64,000 nucleotides of DNA, taken from CAVXHQ01 sp963761735 (GTDB lineage: Bacteria > Pseudomonadota > Alphaproteobacteria > Rhodobacterales > Rhodobacteraceae). Both the position numbers and the translations under genes were made by a program. Below the pieces are notes generated by a model that was given only the letters and a program-made list of their open reading frames with translations, ran no database searches and was not told where the DNA came from. Where the stretch lies: NCBI GenBank assembly GCA_963761735.1, contig CAVXHQ010000006.1, positions 248,001 through 312,000 of the forward strand, read 5' to 3'. Positions 35,164 through 44,078 of the stretch are shown here, piece after piece; positions within the stretch are counted from its first letter, which is position 1; each line of letters begins with the position of its first letter.

Positions 35164-36645
35164 ATGACCGACCCCGACACCTTCCCGCACCCGGTCTACG
35201 CCGAAACAGTCCTTGCGCCGCTGTTCGACGGGGTAAAGACGCACTACGCGCAGCACATGGATGCGATCAATGCCGCACACCTGGTGATGCTGGGCGAGAC
35301 CGGCATTCTGGCACCGGACGAGACCACGCCGATCGCCGCGGCGCTGCGCGAGATCGCGCGGTTCGATCCGGCGACGCTGCGCTATACCGGCGCGGTCGAG
35401 GATTATTTCTTCCATGTCGAGGCAGAGTTGCGCCGCATCCTCGGCCCCGATCTGGGCGGTATGCTGCACACCGCGCGGTCGCGCAACGACATGGACCACA
35501 CCCTGTTCAAGATGGCGCTGCGGGACCGGACGGACTCGATGCTCGCCGGACTTGCCACGTTGGCGGGCGCGATGCTCGATACCGCGCGGGCGCAGGCGGG
35601 CACGCTGATCGTGGCCTATACCCACGGGCAGCCGGCGCAGCCGACGACTTTCGGCCATTACCTTTGCGCCGCCCTCGAAGTGCTCTTGTCCGACATCGCG
35701 CGGCTGCTGGCGGCGCGTCACGCCCTCGATCTGTGCCCGATGGGCGCCGCGGCGATCACGACATCCGGTTTTCCCATCGACCGGCACCGGATGGCGGACC
35801 TGCTGGGCTTCGCGGCGCCGAAACGCAACGCCTACGGCTGCATCGCGGGCGTCGATTACATCACCGGGCTCTATTCCGCGCTGAAACTGCCGTTCCTGCA
35901 TCTGGGCCGGCTGATCCAGGATTTGCAGTACTGGACCGCCTTCGAGGTTGGCCAGATGCATGTCCCGGACAGCCTCGTGCAGATCTCGTCGATCATGCCG
36001 CAAAAGCGCAACCCGGTGCCGATCGAACACCTGCGCCACCTGTCGAGCGCGACCATCGGCCATTGCGACACCATCATCGGCACCATGCACAACACGCCGT
36101 TCACCGACATGAACGACAGCGAGGGCGAGGCGCAGCAGACCGGCTATGCGGCCTTTGCCAGCGGGGCGCGCGTGACCGCGCTGCTGTCGGCGATGATCCC
36201 GCTGGTGACGATCAATGCTGCCCGCGTGGCGGCCACGACGGATGCCGCCTGCATCACCGTGACCGAACTGGCCGACAGCCTCGTCCGCGACGAGGGGCTG
36301 TCGTTCCGGCAGGCGCATCACGTGGCCGCGATCACCGCTCGCGCCGTCATCGCAGCGGGCGTGTCGCTGGGGCAGGGGTTCGAAAGTTTCGCCGCCGCTT
36401 TCGAGGCCGAAACCGGTCGCGCGCCTGCCATGGACCGCGCCACATTTGCCGACACCGTATCGGCGCAGACATTCGTCGACCGGCGCGACCGCTTCGGCGG
36501 ACCGGCCCCCGCGCCTTTGTCCGAGGCATTCGACGATTACGCCGAAACGCTCGACGGCCTGATCGCCCAAATCGCGCAGGGCCCGGCCCGTATCGCCACC
36601 GCCACAGCCGCCCGCGACGCTGCCTTCGACCTTCTGGAGACCTGA
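35164..36645 (+). CDS. argininosuccinate lyase-like protein (fumarase/aspartase superfamily)
   Basis: Start at ATG 35164 (MTDPDTFPHPVYAETVL), just after the repeat array; the open frame continues upstream only because of the repeats. The 493-residue protein has the superfamily regions TARSRNDMDHTLFKMALRD, THGQPAQPTTFGHYL and SSIMPQKRNPVPIEHLRH (mobile loop with the catalytic Ser). These enzymes eliminate fumarate from an N- or C-substituted succinate. Placement inside a sugar ABC operon with a PfkB kinase, and divergence from ArgH at TTSGFPIDRHRMADLLGF, argue against housekeeping arginine synthesis. An N-succinyl (aspartate-linked) sugar or amine is a possible substrate; this is inference. 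Confidence 0.82.
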   Translation: MTDPDTFPHPVYAETVLAPLFDGVKTHYAQHMDAINAAHLVMLGETGILAPDETTPIAAALREIARFDPATLRYTGAVEDYFFHVEAELRRILGPDLGGMLHTARSRNDMDHTLFKMALRDRTDSMLAGLATLAGAMLDTARAQAGTLIVAYTHGQPAQPTTFGHYLCAALEVLLSDIARLLAARHALDLCPMGAAAITTSGFPIDRHRMADLLGFAAPKRNAYGCIAGVDYITGLYSALKLPFLHLGRLIQDLQYWTAFEVGQMHVPDSLVQISSIMPQKRNPVPIEHLRHLSSATIGHCDTIIGTMHNTPFTDMNDSEGEAQQTGYAAFASGARVTALLSAMIPLVTINAARVAATTDAACITVTELADSLVRDEGLSFRQAHHVAAITARAVIAAGVSLGQGFESFAAAFEAETGRAPAMDRATFADTVSAQTFVDRRDRFGGPAPAPLSEAFDDYAETLDGLIAQIAQGPARIATATAARDAAFDLLET

Positions 36646-37704
36646 ATGGCCAACCTCACCCTGCGCGACCTCGTCAAGAACTACGGCAATACCGAGGTGA
36701 TCCATTCCATCAACCTCGAGGTGGCGGACGGCGAATTCGTCGTCTTCGTCGGCCCGTCGGGCTGCGGCAAATCCACGACGCTGCGGATGATCGCGGGCCT
36801 CGAGGAGGTGACGGGCGGCCGCATCGAAATCGGCGGGCGCAACGTCAACAATCTGGAACCCAAAGACCGCAACATCGCGATGGTGTTTCAGAACTACGCG
36901 ATTTACCCGCACATGACGGTGCGCAAGAACATCGGTTTCGGCCTGCGGACGTCGAAGAAATCCAGGGACGAAAAAGAGGCGCGGATCGACGAGGTCGCCG
37001 AATTGCTCGGCATGACCGACTACCTGTCGCGCAAACCCGCCGCGCTTTCGGGCGGGCAGCGCCAGCGTGTCGCCATCGGGCGGGCACTGGTGCGCAATCC
37101 GTCGGTGTTCCTGTTCGATGAGCCGTTGTCAAATCTGGATGCCCAATTGCGGACGCAGATGCGGCTGGAGATCAAGAAACTGCACGCCCGCGTCGGCACC
37201 ACCATCGTCTTCGTCACCCACGATCAGGTCGAGGCGATGACCATGGCCGACCGGATTGTCATCATGCGCGACGGGCACATCCAGCAGGTCGGCACGCCCG
37301 CGCAGGTGTACCACGAACCGGCCAACACGTTCGTGGCGCAATTCATCGGTGCGCCGTCGATGAACCTGCTCCCCGCCCGGGTCGAGGCGGGGCGGATCGT
37401 GTTGGGCAGTGGCGTCGTGCTGCCGGGTCTTGCGCCCAAGGACCCGCCGGGAACGGTTCAGGTGGGGATCCGCCCTGAGAACCTGCTCCCCGGTCCCGAA
37501 GACGGCGCGATCCTGACGGGAACCGTGGTGGTTGCCGAACCGCTGGGGGCCGACACGTTGTTGTACGTCGATATCGGCGGCACCGAGGTGATCGCCACCG
37601 GTCCGGGCCGCAACGCGCCGGGGCCGGGCGACAGGATCGGCCTTTTCGCCGATGCGCAGGAAATCCATCTGTTCGATCCTTCCACGGGCGCCGCGTTGCG
37701 GTGA
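36646..37704 (+). CDS. sugar ABC transporter ATP-binding protein (MalK/UgpC type)
   Basis: The 352-residue ATPase has Walker A GPSGCGKSTT, Q-loop VFQNYAIYPHMTV, signature LSGGQRQRVAIGRAL, Walker B VFLFDEPLSNLD and the switch His in VTHDQVEA. A C-terminal TOBE/OB regulatory domain follows (GIRPENLLPGPEDGAI). It starts directly after the lyase stop and overlaps the kinase start by 4 bases. It should energise the two upstream permeases although 2 kb and a hairpin array separate them. Confidence 0.95.
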   Translation: MANLTLRDLVKNYGNTEVIHSINLEVADGEFVVFVGPSGCGKSTTLRMIAGLEEVTGGRIEIGGRNVNNLEPKDRNIAMVFQNYAIYPHMTVRKNIGFGLRTSKKSRDEKEARIDEVAELLGMTDYLSRKPAALSGGQRQRVAIGRALVRNPSVFLFDEPLSNLDAQLRTQMRLEIKKLHARVGTTIVFVTHDQVEAMTMADRIVIMRDGHIQQVGTPAQVYHEPANTFVAQFIGAPSMNLLPARVEAGRIVLGSGVVLPGLAPKDPPGTVQVGIRPENLLPGPEDGAILTGTVVVAEPLGADTLLYVDIGGTEVIATGPGRNAPGPGDRIGLFADAQEIHLFDPSTGAALR

Positions 37705-38582
37705 ACGCCCCGCTCGACATCCTGTGCGCCGGACGGCTGTACGCGGACCTTGTGTTTACCGGCCTCGATGCGGCCCCCGAACCGGGGCGCGAGGTTTTTG
37801 CGCAGGCGCTGACCCTCACGGCAGGGGGCGGCGCGCTGATCACCGCGTGCTATTGCGCGGCCCTCGGGCGTGCCACGGGCGTTATCGGGGTGCTGCCTGC
37901 CGCCCCATTCGATGCGGCGGTGCAGGGCGATCTTGCGCGCAACAACGTTGCCTCCCACGTCGTCGCGGCACCGGCGGGTGCCGATCCGCAGATCACCGTG
38001 GCAAGCGTTTATGGCGGCGACCGGGCGTTCGTGACCCGTCGCCCCGGCACGGCCCTGCCGGTGCCGTTTCACCTGCCACCGGCGCGGCATCTGCATATCG
38101 GAGAGTTGACGACCGCCCTCGACCATCCCGGTCTGATCCCCGCCGCGCGCGCCGCAGGAATGACCGTCTCGCTCGATTGCGGCTGGGACGCCGCCGCCTT
38201 TGCCGACGCCCGGGTGGCGACACTCATCGCCTCGGTCGATCTGTTCTTGCCCAACGAGGACGAGCGGGCACGGTTGTCCGCTCTCTCGGTGCCCGTGGCG
38301 CCGCGCGTCGGCACGATCACCAAACGCGGTGCCGCCGGGGCGGATGCCTGCGCTGCCGATGGCACGACGATAGCCGTGCCGTGTCCGCCCGTCGCCGTGG
38401 TCGATACCACCGGGGCGGGGGATGCCTTCAACGCCGGTGTCCTCGTCGCATGGCTGCGCGGTGCGTCGTTGTCGCAGTGTCTGTCGCTCGGCCATGCCTG
38501 TGGCGGCGTTTCCGTCGGGCGGATCGGCGGTGCCGGAAAGCTGCCCGCGCTCGCGTCCCTCAAAGGCGCGCAACCGGACTAG
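37701..38582 (+). CDS. PfkB-family carbohydrate kinase
   Basis: Starts at GTG 37701, overlapping the ATPase stop (GTGA). The 293-residue kinase has the second PfkB signature DTTGAGDAFNAG with catalytic Asp241, and a sugar-site segment AGGGALITACYCAALG (first signature). The family includes ribokinase, fructokinase and the fructoselysine kinase. In this operon it would phosphorylate the sugar part that remains after uptake and after the lyase or deacetylase act. The substrate is not evident. Confidence 0.88.
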   Translation: MNAPLDILCAGRLYADLVFTGLDAAPEPGREVFAQALTLTAGGGALITACYCAALGRATGVIGVLPAAPFDAAVQGDLARNNVASHVVAAPAGADPQITVASVYGGDRAFVTRRPGTALPVPFHLPPARHLHIGELTTALDHPGLIPAARAAGMTVSLDCGWDAAAFADARVATLIASVDLFLPNEDERARLSALSVPVAPRVGTITKRGAAGADACAADGTTIAVPCPPVAVVDTTGAGDAFNAGVLVAWLRGASLSQCLSLGHACGGVSVGRIGGAGKLPALASLKGAQPD

Positions 38583-38613
38583 ACCGCAAACGCGGTGGTT
38601 CGCGTCGCGGCAC

Positions 38614-40038
38614 CTAGGGGTTGAACAGCGGAAAGCTCACCCCCAGTGCCCATGCCAGCACCAGTCCCAGTGTGATGCCCGAGGTCATCGGTCCCGACCG
38701 TGTGGCGACCGTGCGGCCCATGGTGCCGAAGACCAGATAAAACAGGATCATCACCGGCGCGATGAGGATCAGGAAAAACAGCCCCTCGAAATCGAGGACC
38801 ACGGCGAGGCCGAGCGAGGCCAGCAGGCTTGCCCGCACGGCGATGCGCCGCACTACCGGGGCCGCGACTGTCAGCATCTGATCGGCGATCATATAGGGCA
38901 GCGCGCCGAGCGACAGGACGGCGATGATCCACAGCCGACCGGGTGTCGGCCAGAAATTGGCCACATACCTGTCGAGTGCCATTCCGAACAGGGTGCATCC
39001 CAACAACAAGAGTGCCAGACCGGCAACTGACGGGCGGCCGAACCGCATGCCCCAGTATCGCATCAGGCCAAGTTGCAGGGCGCCGAACACGAGCAGATGC
39101 AGGCCGATGTAATCTGCCACCAGAACCGGCAGTATCTCGGGGTTCAGCGGCACCGAGACCACCGGGGCCGCCCCTGCGGGCAGCAGCAGGACCGCCGCGA
39201 TCTGGCGCCCGCTCAGCGGCTGGGGTGACGTGGCAATTGCGGGCAGGCGCCGCGCGACGGACCGGAACGCCAGCACCAGACCGCCCAGCAGGCCGATGAT
39301 CGCCCATCCTGTCGGCAGGATCGACACCCGGGATGCGGCGGTATCCGGCACCCGCCCATAGGCCGCGTCGAGCCAGTCCAGCGCTTCGCGCCGTGCTGCC
39401 CGGCTGTGCAGGATCGACACGTGTTCGGAAAACGGTGCGGCAACCGCGCGGCGGGTGACGGGGCCGTTGCGCGCCGTCTCACCCTCGTTGGCAGACCCGT
39501 CGACCCTGCGCAGCGCCGCGACGCCAAAGTCGCGCAACCGCCTTTCCCACGCGCCGCTGATCAGCAACAGGGTGCGCGGCACCGTGTCGTCGATGACCTG
39601 CGAAAACGCCGAAATCAGGACGAGCGGCCCGGTATCCGCGCGCAGATCCGCCACGCGCACGAGTATATCGGTCGCCATCGAATGACCGACGAGAGCTATG
39701 GGACCGGCGTTCTGGCCCGTCAGGGCGGCGACCGCGTCGATGACCCCGGTCGTCTGGTCGACCAGCAGCCGCGTCGTGCCGTCGACGGAGCCGACATCGC
39801 CCGACATCGGCACCGGATGGCGGCCGTGACCCAGAAATTCGAACACGAACACCCGGTAACCCGCCTGTGCCAGCGGCAGCGCAAAGCCCTGCATCATCTG
39901 TTGCGATCCGGCGAAACCATGCGCCATCACGACAATGGGGCCGTCGGCATCGGACCGGGCGTAGAGCGTCACCGGCGTTTCGCCGATCCCGACGGGGGTG
40001 ATTGCGACGCCGAGCCGGGCGAATTCCAGCACGGACAC
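38614..40038 (-). CDS. alpha/beta hydrolase fused to a polytopic membrane domain
   Basis: 474 residues from GTG 40038. The N-terminal half is an alpha/beta hydrolase: oxyanion region MAHGFAGSQQMM, FEFLGHGRHP and nucleophile Ser in LVGHSMATD. The second half (from about residue 235) has about seven membrane helices. In-frame codons upstream read LLRGYLAAALIAIS, a further helix, so translation may really begin about 16 codons earlier, at a CTG (near 40086) behind GGGAGAAAA. It lies 265 bases downstream of the epimerase gene, the last gene of the dpp-like operon. No function is assigned for this fused layout; a lipid or ester hydrolase is possible. Confidence 0.75.
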   Translation of the reverse strand: MSVLEFARLGVAITPVGIGETPVTLYARSDADGPIVVMAHGFAGSQQMMQGFALPLAQAGYRVFVFEFLGHGRHPVPMSGDVGSVDGTTRLLVDQTTGVIDAVAALTGQNAGPIALVGHSMATDILVRVADLRADTGPLVLISAFSQVIDDTVPRTLLLISGAWERRLRDFGVAALRRVDGSANEGETARNGPVTRRAVAAPFSEHVSILHSRAARREALDWLDAAYGRVPDTAASRVSILPTGWAIIGLLGGLVLAFRSVARRLPAIATSPQPLSGRQIAAVLLLPAGAAPVVSVPLNPEILPVLVADYIGLHLLVFGALQLGLMRYWGMRFGRPSVAGLALLLLGCTLFGMALDRYVANFWPTPGRLWIIAVLSLGALPYMIADQMLTVAAPVVRRIAVRASLLASLGLAVVLDFEGLFFLILIAPVMILFYLVFGTMGRTVATRSGPMTSGITLGLVLAWALGVSFPLFNP

Positions 40039-40303
40039 TGAAATCGCGATCAGCGCGGCGGCGAGATATCCTCTCAGCAGTTTTCTCCCGGATTTTCAGG
40101 GCCATGCCCGGATGGGTCGGGGCGCATTCTGGAAGCGTCCGCTGTGGCGGCAAAATCCCGGTGCGCCGCGCGATGCCGGTCTGCATCCAGCGGCCTTCCG
40201 GCCGGGACAAGGCCGGTGCAGTGTGACGGGCGTCTGGCGGCAGGGCGCTGCCACGGGGAGCCGTGGCACCCGCGCAAACCCCGCGACCGTCGCGTTTCGC
40301 GCG

Positions 40304-41260
40304 TCACAGACCGGCGTCCAGCGTCGCGGCAATCGCCTCGGCCTCGGGCGTCCGCTCGACAGGTCCGAGGCTGTCGGTAAACGCCGTGCCGTTGAGCGTC
40401 AGCGGATAGCGCATGTCCATCATCTCGGCCCGTTCGGCCATCAGGCCCCGCCCGGCGAGTGGGCAGGTCGTCACCTCGCGGTCGAACCCGGCGGCCTGCG
40501 CAAAACGCGCGGCCCAGTCCGCCATCGTGCGGTGATGCGGGGTGGCGATGTGCAGCGTCCGGGGCGGGATGTGGGACAGGGCCGCGCGGGCCACGGCGTC
40601 CGCGGCATCATCGATATAGATGAAGGATTGTTGCCAATGGGCCGCGCGCGCATCCATCCGGATCGGCCCATCGGCCTGAAGCGCTGCCTTCAACCACGCG
40701 AACCGTCCCTGCCGGTCGCCGGGCCCATAGATCGCGGGCATCCGCAGGATCAGGGCGCGCAGGTCGGCGGAGGCCCGGGCGGCGATCTCGATCGGGATCT
40801 TGTCGTAATCTCGCAAGATTTGGGGATCGATCCCCGCGGGCTTTGCCGACAAATGGCGATAGGGATAGAGCGTCTTGCGGACCGGATCTTCCTCACGCGC
40901 GGGTCGCTTCAGGACGGGGGGATTTTCGAGGCGGGCAAGACCGCCGTAATTCGCCGTCACATCTATGGCGCTGATCATCACATACCGCGCGCCCGCGCGG
41001 GCGGTGGCGTTCAGCAGCGGCTGCGTCGTCGCAAGCGTCAGGGTCATCACGTCGATCACGGTATCGACGCGGTGGTCGGCGAATAACCGGTCGAGCGTGC
41101 CGCCGTCCGTCCTGTCGGCTGCCGCAAAGCGGGCCCCTGCCACCGGCATCTGCGTCATCTGCCCGCGTGCGATCTGTACCGTATCGGCGCCCCGGGCCAC
41201 GAGGGCGTGTGCAATCGCCGTGCCCAGAAACCCGGTGCCGCCGGGGATTGCCACGCTCAT
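40304..41260 (-). CDS. NAD-dependent epimerase/dehydratase family protein
   Basis: Start set at MSVAIPGGTGFLGTAIAHAL (41260), whose ATG overlaps the ATPase stop; the 318-residue protein has the Rossmann NAD(P) motif GGTGFLG and an extended-SDR layout (DVMTLTLATTQPLL, LRMPAIYGPGDRQGRF). The usual YxxxK pair is not clear: candidates are YPYRHLSAK and RDYDKIP, so catalysis as a sugar epimerase is uncertain and an atypical SDR is possible. It is unusual as the last gene of a peptide ABC operon, and could act on the imported compound. Confidence 0.8.
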   Translation of the reverse strand: MSVAIPGGTGFLGTAIAHALVARGADTVQIARGQMTQMPVAGARFAAADRTDGGTLDRLFADHRVDTVIDVMTLTLATTQPLLNATARAGARYVMISAIDVTANYGGLARLENPPVLKRPAREEDPVRKTLYPYRHLSAKPAGIDPQILRDYDKIPIEIAARASADLRALILRMPAIYGPGDRQGRFAWLKAALQADGPIRMDARAAHWQQSFIYIDDAADAVARAALSHIPPRTLHIATPHHRTMADWAARFAQAAGFDREVTTCPLAGRGLMAERAEMMDMRYPLTLNGTAFTDSLGPVERTPEAEAIAATLDAGL

Positions 41261-42006
41261 GGCACCGTCCCATGGCCGCTCGCGGCGATCAGCGCGCGGG
41301 TATACCCGGTCGCAGCGTGGCCACGGGCAAGGTCGTCGCGCGCCAGCGTTTCGACGATCCGCCCCTGCGCCATCACCGCCAGCGCGCTGCACATATGGCT
41401 GATGACGGCCAGATCGTGGCTGACGATCAGATAGGTCAGCCCACGTTCGTCGCGCAGGCGCGCCAGCAGGTTCAGGATCTCGGCCTGAATAGACACGTCG
41501 AGGGCCGAGGTCGGCTCGTCCAGCAGCATCACCTGCGGCTCGAGGGCCAGCGCGCGGGCGATGGCGATGCGTTGCCGCTGGCCACCCGACAGCTCGTGCG
41601 GATAGCGGAACCGGTGCGCGGGCGTCAGGCCGATGTCGGCAAACAGCGCGTCGGTACGGTCCGAGATATCGTCCATGCCGTTGATCTGCATCGGTTCGGA
41701 CACCGCGTCGCCGACCAGGCGTTTGGGATGCAGCGAGGCGAAGGGATCCTGAAACACCATCTGCACGGTGCGCCGGAAATCGGCCCGCCGCGCGCCGGTG
41801 TGGCCCGCGCGCGCGTCGATGCCGGCCACGTCGATGCGCCCCTCCCAGCGCGGCACAAGCCCGGCGATGGCGCGCAGGATCGTGCTCTTACCCGATCCGC
41901 TCTCGCCGACGAGGCCGAAACACTCGCCCCGCGCCACGCTAAGCCGCGCGTCCTGCACGACGTGGGCCGTGTCGTACCACACGTCGAGGGCCTCGACGGC
42001 GATCAT
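41257..42006 (-). CDS. peptide/nickel-type ABC transporter ATP-binding protein (DppF-like)
   Basis: 249 residues: Walker A GESGSGKST, Q-loop MVFQDPFASLHPKR, signature LSGGQRQRIAIARAL, Walker B VMLLDEPTSALD and His in VSHDLAV. It lacks the usual C-terminal Cys-containing oligopeptide extension, so it is shorter than the typical 320. Start ATG 42006 overlaps the upstream dppD-like stop by 4 bases. Confidence 0.93.
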   Translation of the reverse strand: MIAVEALDVWYDTAHVVQDARLSVARGECFGLVGESGSGKSTILRAIAGLVPRWEGRIDVAGIDARAGHTGARRADFRRTVQMVFQDPFASLHPKRLVGDAVSEPMQINGMDDISDRTDALFADIGLTPAHRFRYPHELSGGQRQRIAIARALALEPQVMLLDEPTSALDVSIQAEILNLLARLRDERGLTYLIVSHDLAVISHMCSALAVMAQGRIVETLARDDLARGHAATGYTRALIAASGHGTVP

Positions 42007-42854
42007 GGCAGCACCCACGCAGGATCGCGGTCCAGCACCGGCAGCGGCGACTGATCGCCGTCGATCCGGGGCATGCAGCGCAGCAGCCCGCGGGTATAGG
42101 GGTGTTTGGCCAGCGCCAGATCGCGGGCGGCGATCTCTTCGACGACGCGGCCCGCGTACATCACCAGCACCCGGTCGCAAAAGCGCGACACCAGCGGCAG
42201 GTCGTGGCTGATGAAGATCAGCCCCATGTCCCGCCTGCCCACCATGTCGTCGAGCACATCGAGCACCCGGGTCTGCACCGTGACGTCGAGAGCGGAGGTG
42301 ATCTCGTCGGCAATCAGCAGATCGGGGGCGCGCACGAAGGCGATGGCGATCATCACGCGCTGTCCCATGCCGCCGGAGACCTCGTGCGGATAGAGGTTCA
42401 TCACACGGTCGGCGTCGCGGATATCCGTCGCCAGCAGCATCTCGCGCGCGGTATCGCGGGCGCTGCGGCGCGTCACGCGTTTGCCGGCGTTCGCGGTGCC
42501 CAGCCGGATGGATTCCACGATCTGTTCGCCGATGCGGTGCACCGGGTTCAGGGCGTGGCGCGGATCTTGCAGGATCATCCCGATCCGGTCGCCGCGCAGG
42601 CGGCGCAACTGTCTGTTGCCGACCGATGTCAGATCGATGCCGTCGAACATCATCGCCCGCGCCTGCACGTTGGCGAGGCCCGGCAGGATGCCGAGGATGG
42701 CGCGGGCGGTCAGGCTCTTGCCCGATCCGCTTTCGCCGACGATGCCGATTTTCTCGCGGCCCATGGAAAAGGTGACATCGCGGACGGCCGGATGGTCGCC
42801 CCCCTCGCCGGGAAAGACGACGTTCAGCCCGTCGATCTGCAACAGCGGGGTCAT
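42003..42854 (-). CDS. peptide/nickel-type ABC transporter ATP-binding protein (DppD-like)
   Basis: 283 residues from MTPLLQIDGLNVVF; an open frame continuing upstream is the repeat array. Walker A GESGSGKSL, Q-loop MILQDPRHALNPVHRIG, signature VSGGMGQRVMIAIAF and Walker B LLIADEITSAL with Ile in place of the usual Pro after the DE. The C-terminus is shorter than usual. It follows the permease gene after the 33-bp repeats. Confidence 0.92.
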   Translation of the reverse strand: MTPLLQIDGLNVVFPGEGGDHPAVRDVTFSMGREKIGIVGESGSGKSLTARAILGILPGLANVQARAMMFDGIDLTSVGNRQLRRLRGDRIGMILQDPRHALNPVHRIGEQIVESIRLGTANAGKRVTRRSARDTAREMLLATDIRDADRVMNLYPHEVSGGMGQRVMIAIAFVRAPDLLIADEITSALDVTVQTRVLDVLDDMVGRRDMGLIFISHDLPLVSRFCDRVLVMYAGRVVEEIAARDLALAKHPYTRGLLRCMPRIDGDQSPLPVLDRDPAWVLP

Positions 42855-42900
42855 GGTATACCTCGGAGGTGCGGAATTTCGGGGCCGCCAGTCCGCCCGT

Positions 42901-43065
42901 GTGCGGCCAGATCCATCATGTCGATCCGCCCGTGTGCGGCCAGATCCATCATGTCGATCCGCCCGTGTGCGGCCAGATCCATCATGTCGATCCGCCCGTG
43001 TGCGGCCAGATCCATCATGTCGATCCGCCCGTGTGCGGCCAGATCCATCATGTCGATCCGCCCGT
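42901..43065. repeat. five tandem 33-bp repeats at the dppC 3' end
   Basis: Identical units begin at 42901, 42934, 42967, 43000 and 43033, with partial copies on both sides. On the minus strand each contains the last codons of the permease and its TGA stop (ACACGGGCGGATCGACATGA), so the array is a head-to-tail amplification of the gene end. Thirty-three is a multiple of three; another frame reads AHGRIDMMDLA repeats. No spacers, so not CRISPR. Confidence 0.97.
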
Positions 43066-43957
43066 GTGCGGATCGAGGATATCGCGCAGCGCGTCGCCCA
43101 GAAAGTTGAACCCGAGCGAGACGATGAAGATCGCCGCACCGGGCATTGCGGCGACCCACCACTGCTCGAATATGAACCGCCGACCGCTCGCGATCATCGC
43201 GCCCCATTCGGGCAGGGGCGGCTGCGCGCCAAGGCCGATGAACCCAAGGCCCGCAGCGATCAGGATGATGCCCGCCATGTCGAAGGTGACGCGCACCAGC
43301 GTGCTGGAGTAACAGATCGGAAAGATGTGGCGCGACATGATCCGCCAGTGCGACGCACCGGCAAGGCGGACGGCGGCGACATAGTCGGCGTGGCGGACGG
43401 CGAGGGTTTCGGCGCGGGCAAGGCGGGCGTAGGGCGGCCAGGCCGTCAGGGTGATCGCCAGGGCCGCGTTGACGATGCCGGGCCCCAGGACCGCGACGAA
43501 GGCCAGCGCCAGCAGCAGTTTCGGCACGGCGAGGAACACATCCGTCACGCGCATCAGGACAGCATCGGTCCAGCCGCCGAAATACCCCGAGACGACGCCC
43601 ATCAGCAGGCCGATCGGCGCGGAGGTGAAAATGACGAGCGCCACGATGAAGATCGTGATCCGGCTGCCGTACAGGATGCGGGTATAGATGTCGCGCCCCA
43701 GTTCGTCCGTGCCGAACCAGTATTGCGCGCCGGGCGCGGTCAGGCGGGCGCCGAAATCGGGGGCGTAGGGATCGTGGGTTGCCAACACAGGCGCAAAGAT
43801 CGCCACGAGGATCAGCAGCGTCCCGATGCCGAGGCCGGTCATGCCCAGCGGGTTGCGCCGGAACCGGCGGGCGAAACCGCGCGCCGCGTCTGGCCCGGGC
43901 CTGCCAGACAGACCGGCGCTGTAGGGGTGGCGCGGTCTTGGCTGTCGCCACGGTCAT
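43048..43957 (-). CDS. peptide-type ABC transporter permease (DppC-like, one frameshift)
   Basis: ATG 43957 lies in the first unit of the 26-bp array. The N-terminal tail MTVATAKTAPPLQRRSVW joins the conserved GFARRFRRNPLGMTGLGIG after removing one extra base near 43876. The rest (six helices) includes WFGTDELGRDIYTRILYGSR and the EAA loop YVAAVRLAGASHWRIMSRHIFP, and ends FNFLGDALRDILDPHTGG, the DppC pattern. If the slip is real, translation could begin at ATG 43842 (MTGLGIGTLL), which would remove the tail. The stop lies in the 33-bp repeats. Confidence 0.88.
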
Positions 43958-44078
43958 GTCACGCTCCGTGTGCATCGTTTCATTTCACGCTCCGCGTGGG
44001 TCGGTTCATGTCATGCTCCGGGTGCATCGTTTCATGTCACGCTCCGCGTACACCGAAAATTCATGTCACGCTCCGCGT
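43954..44078. repeat. about five 26-bp imperfect repeats between dppB and dppC
   Basis: Units begin at 43954, 43980, 44006, 44032 and 44061 (spacings 26, 26, 26 and 29). On the minus strand each carries CACGGAGCGTGACATGA or a close variant: the dppB C-terminal codons with its TGA stop. The unit nearest dppC supplies the ATG of that gene (ATGA). Each can form a CACGC-TCC-GCGTG hairpin. Confidence 0.92.

Noticed and set aside
35164..36645. Housekeeping argininosuccinate lyase (argH)
   Set aside because: It sits inside a sugar ABC operon with a PfkB kinase and no arg genes; superfamily motifs alone do not prove ArgH function. A rescue test of an argH mutant would decide.
42901..43065. CRISPR array
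   Set aside because: Identical 33-bp units are directly adjacent without spacers, and no cas genes are present.
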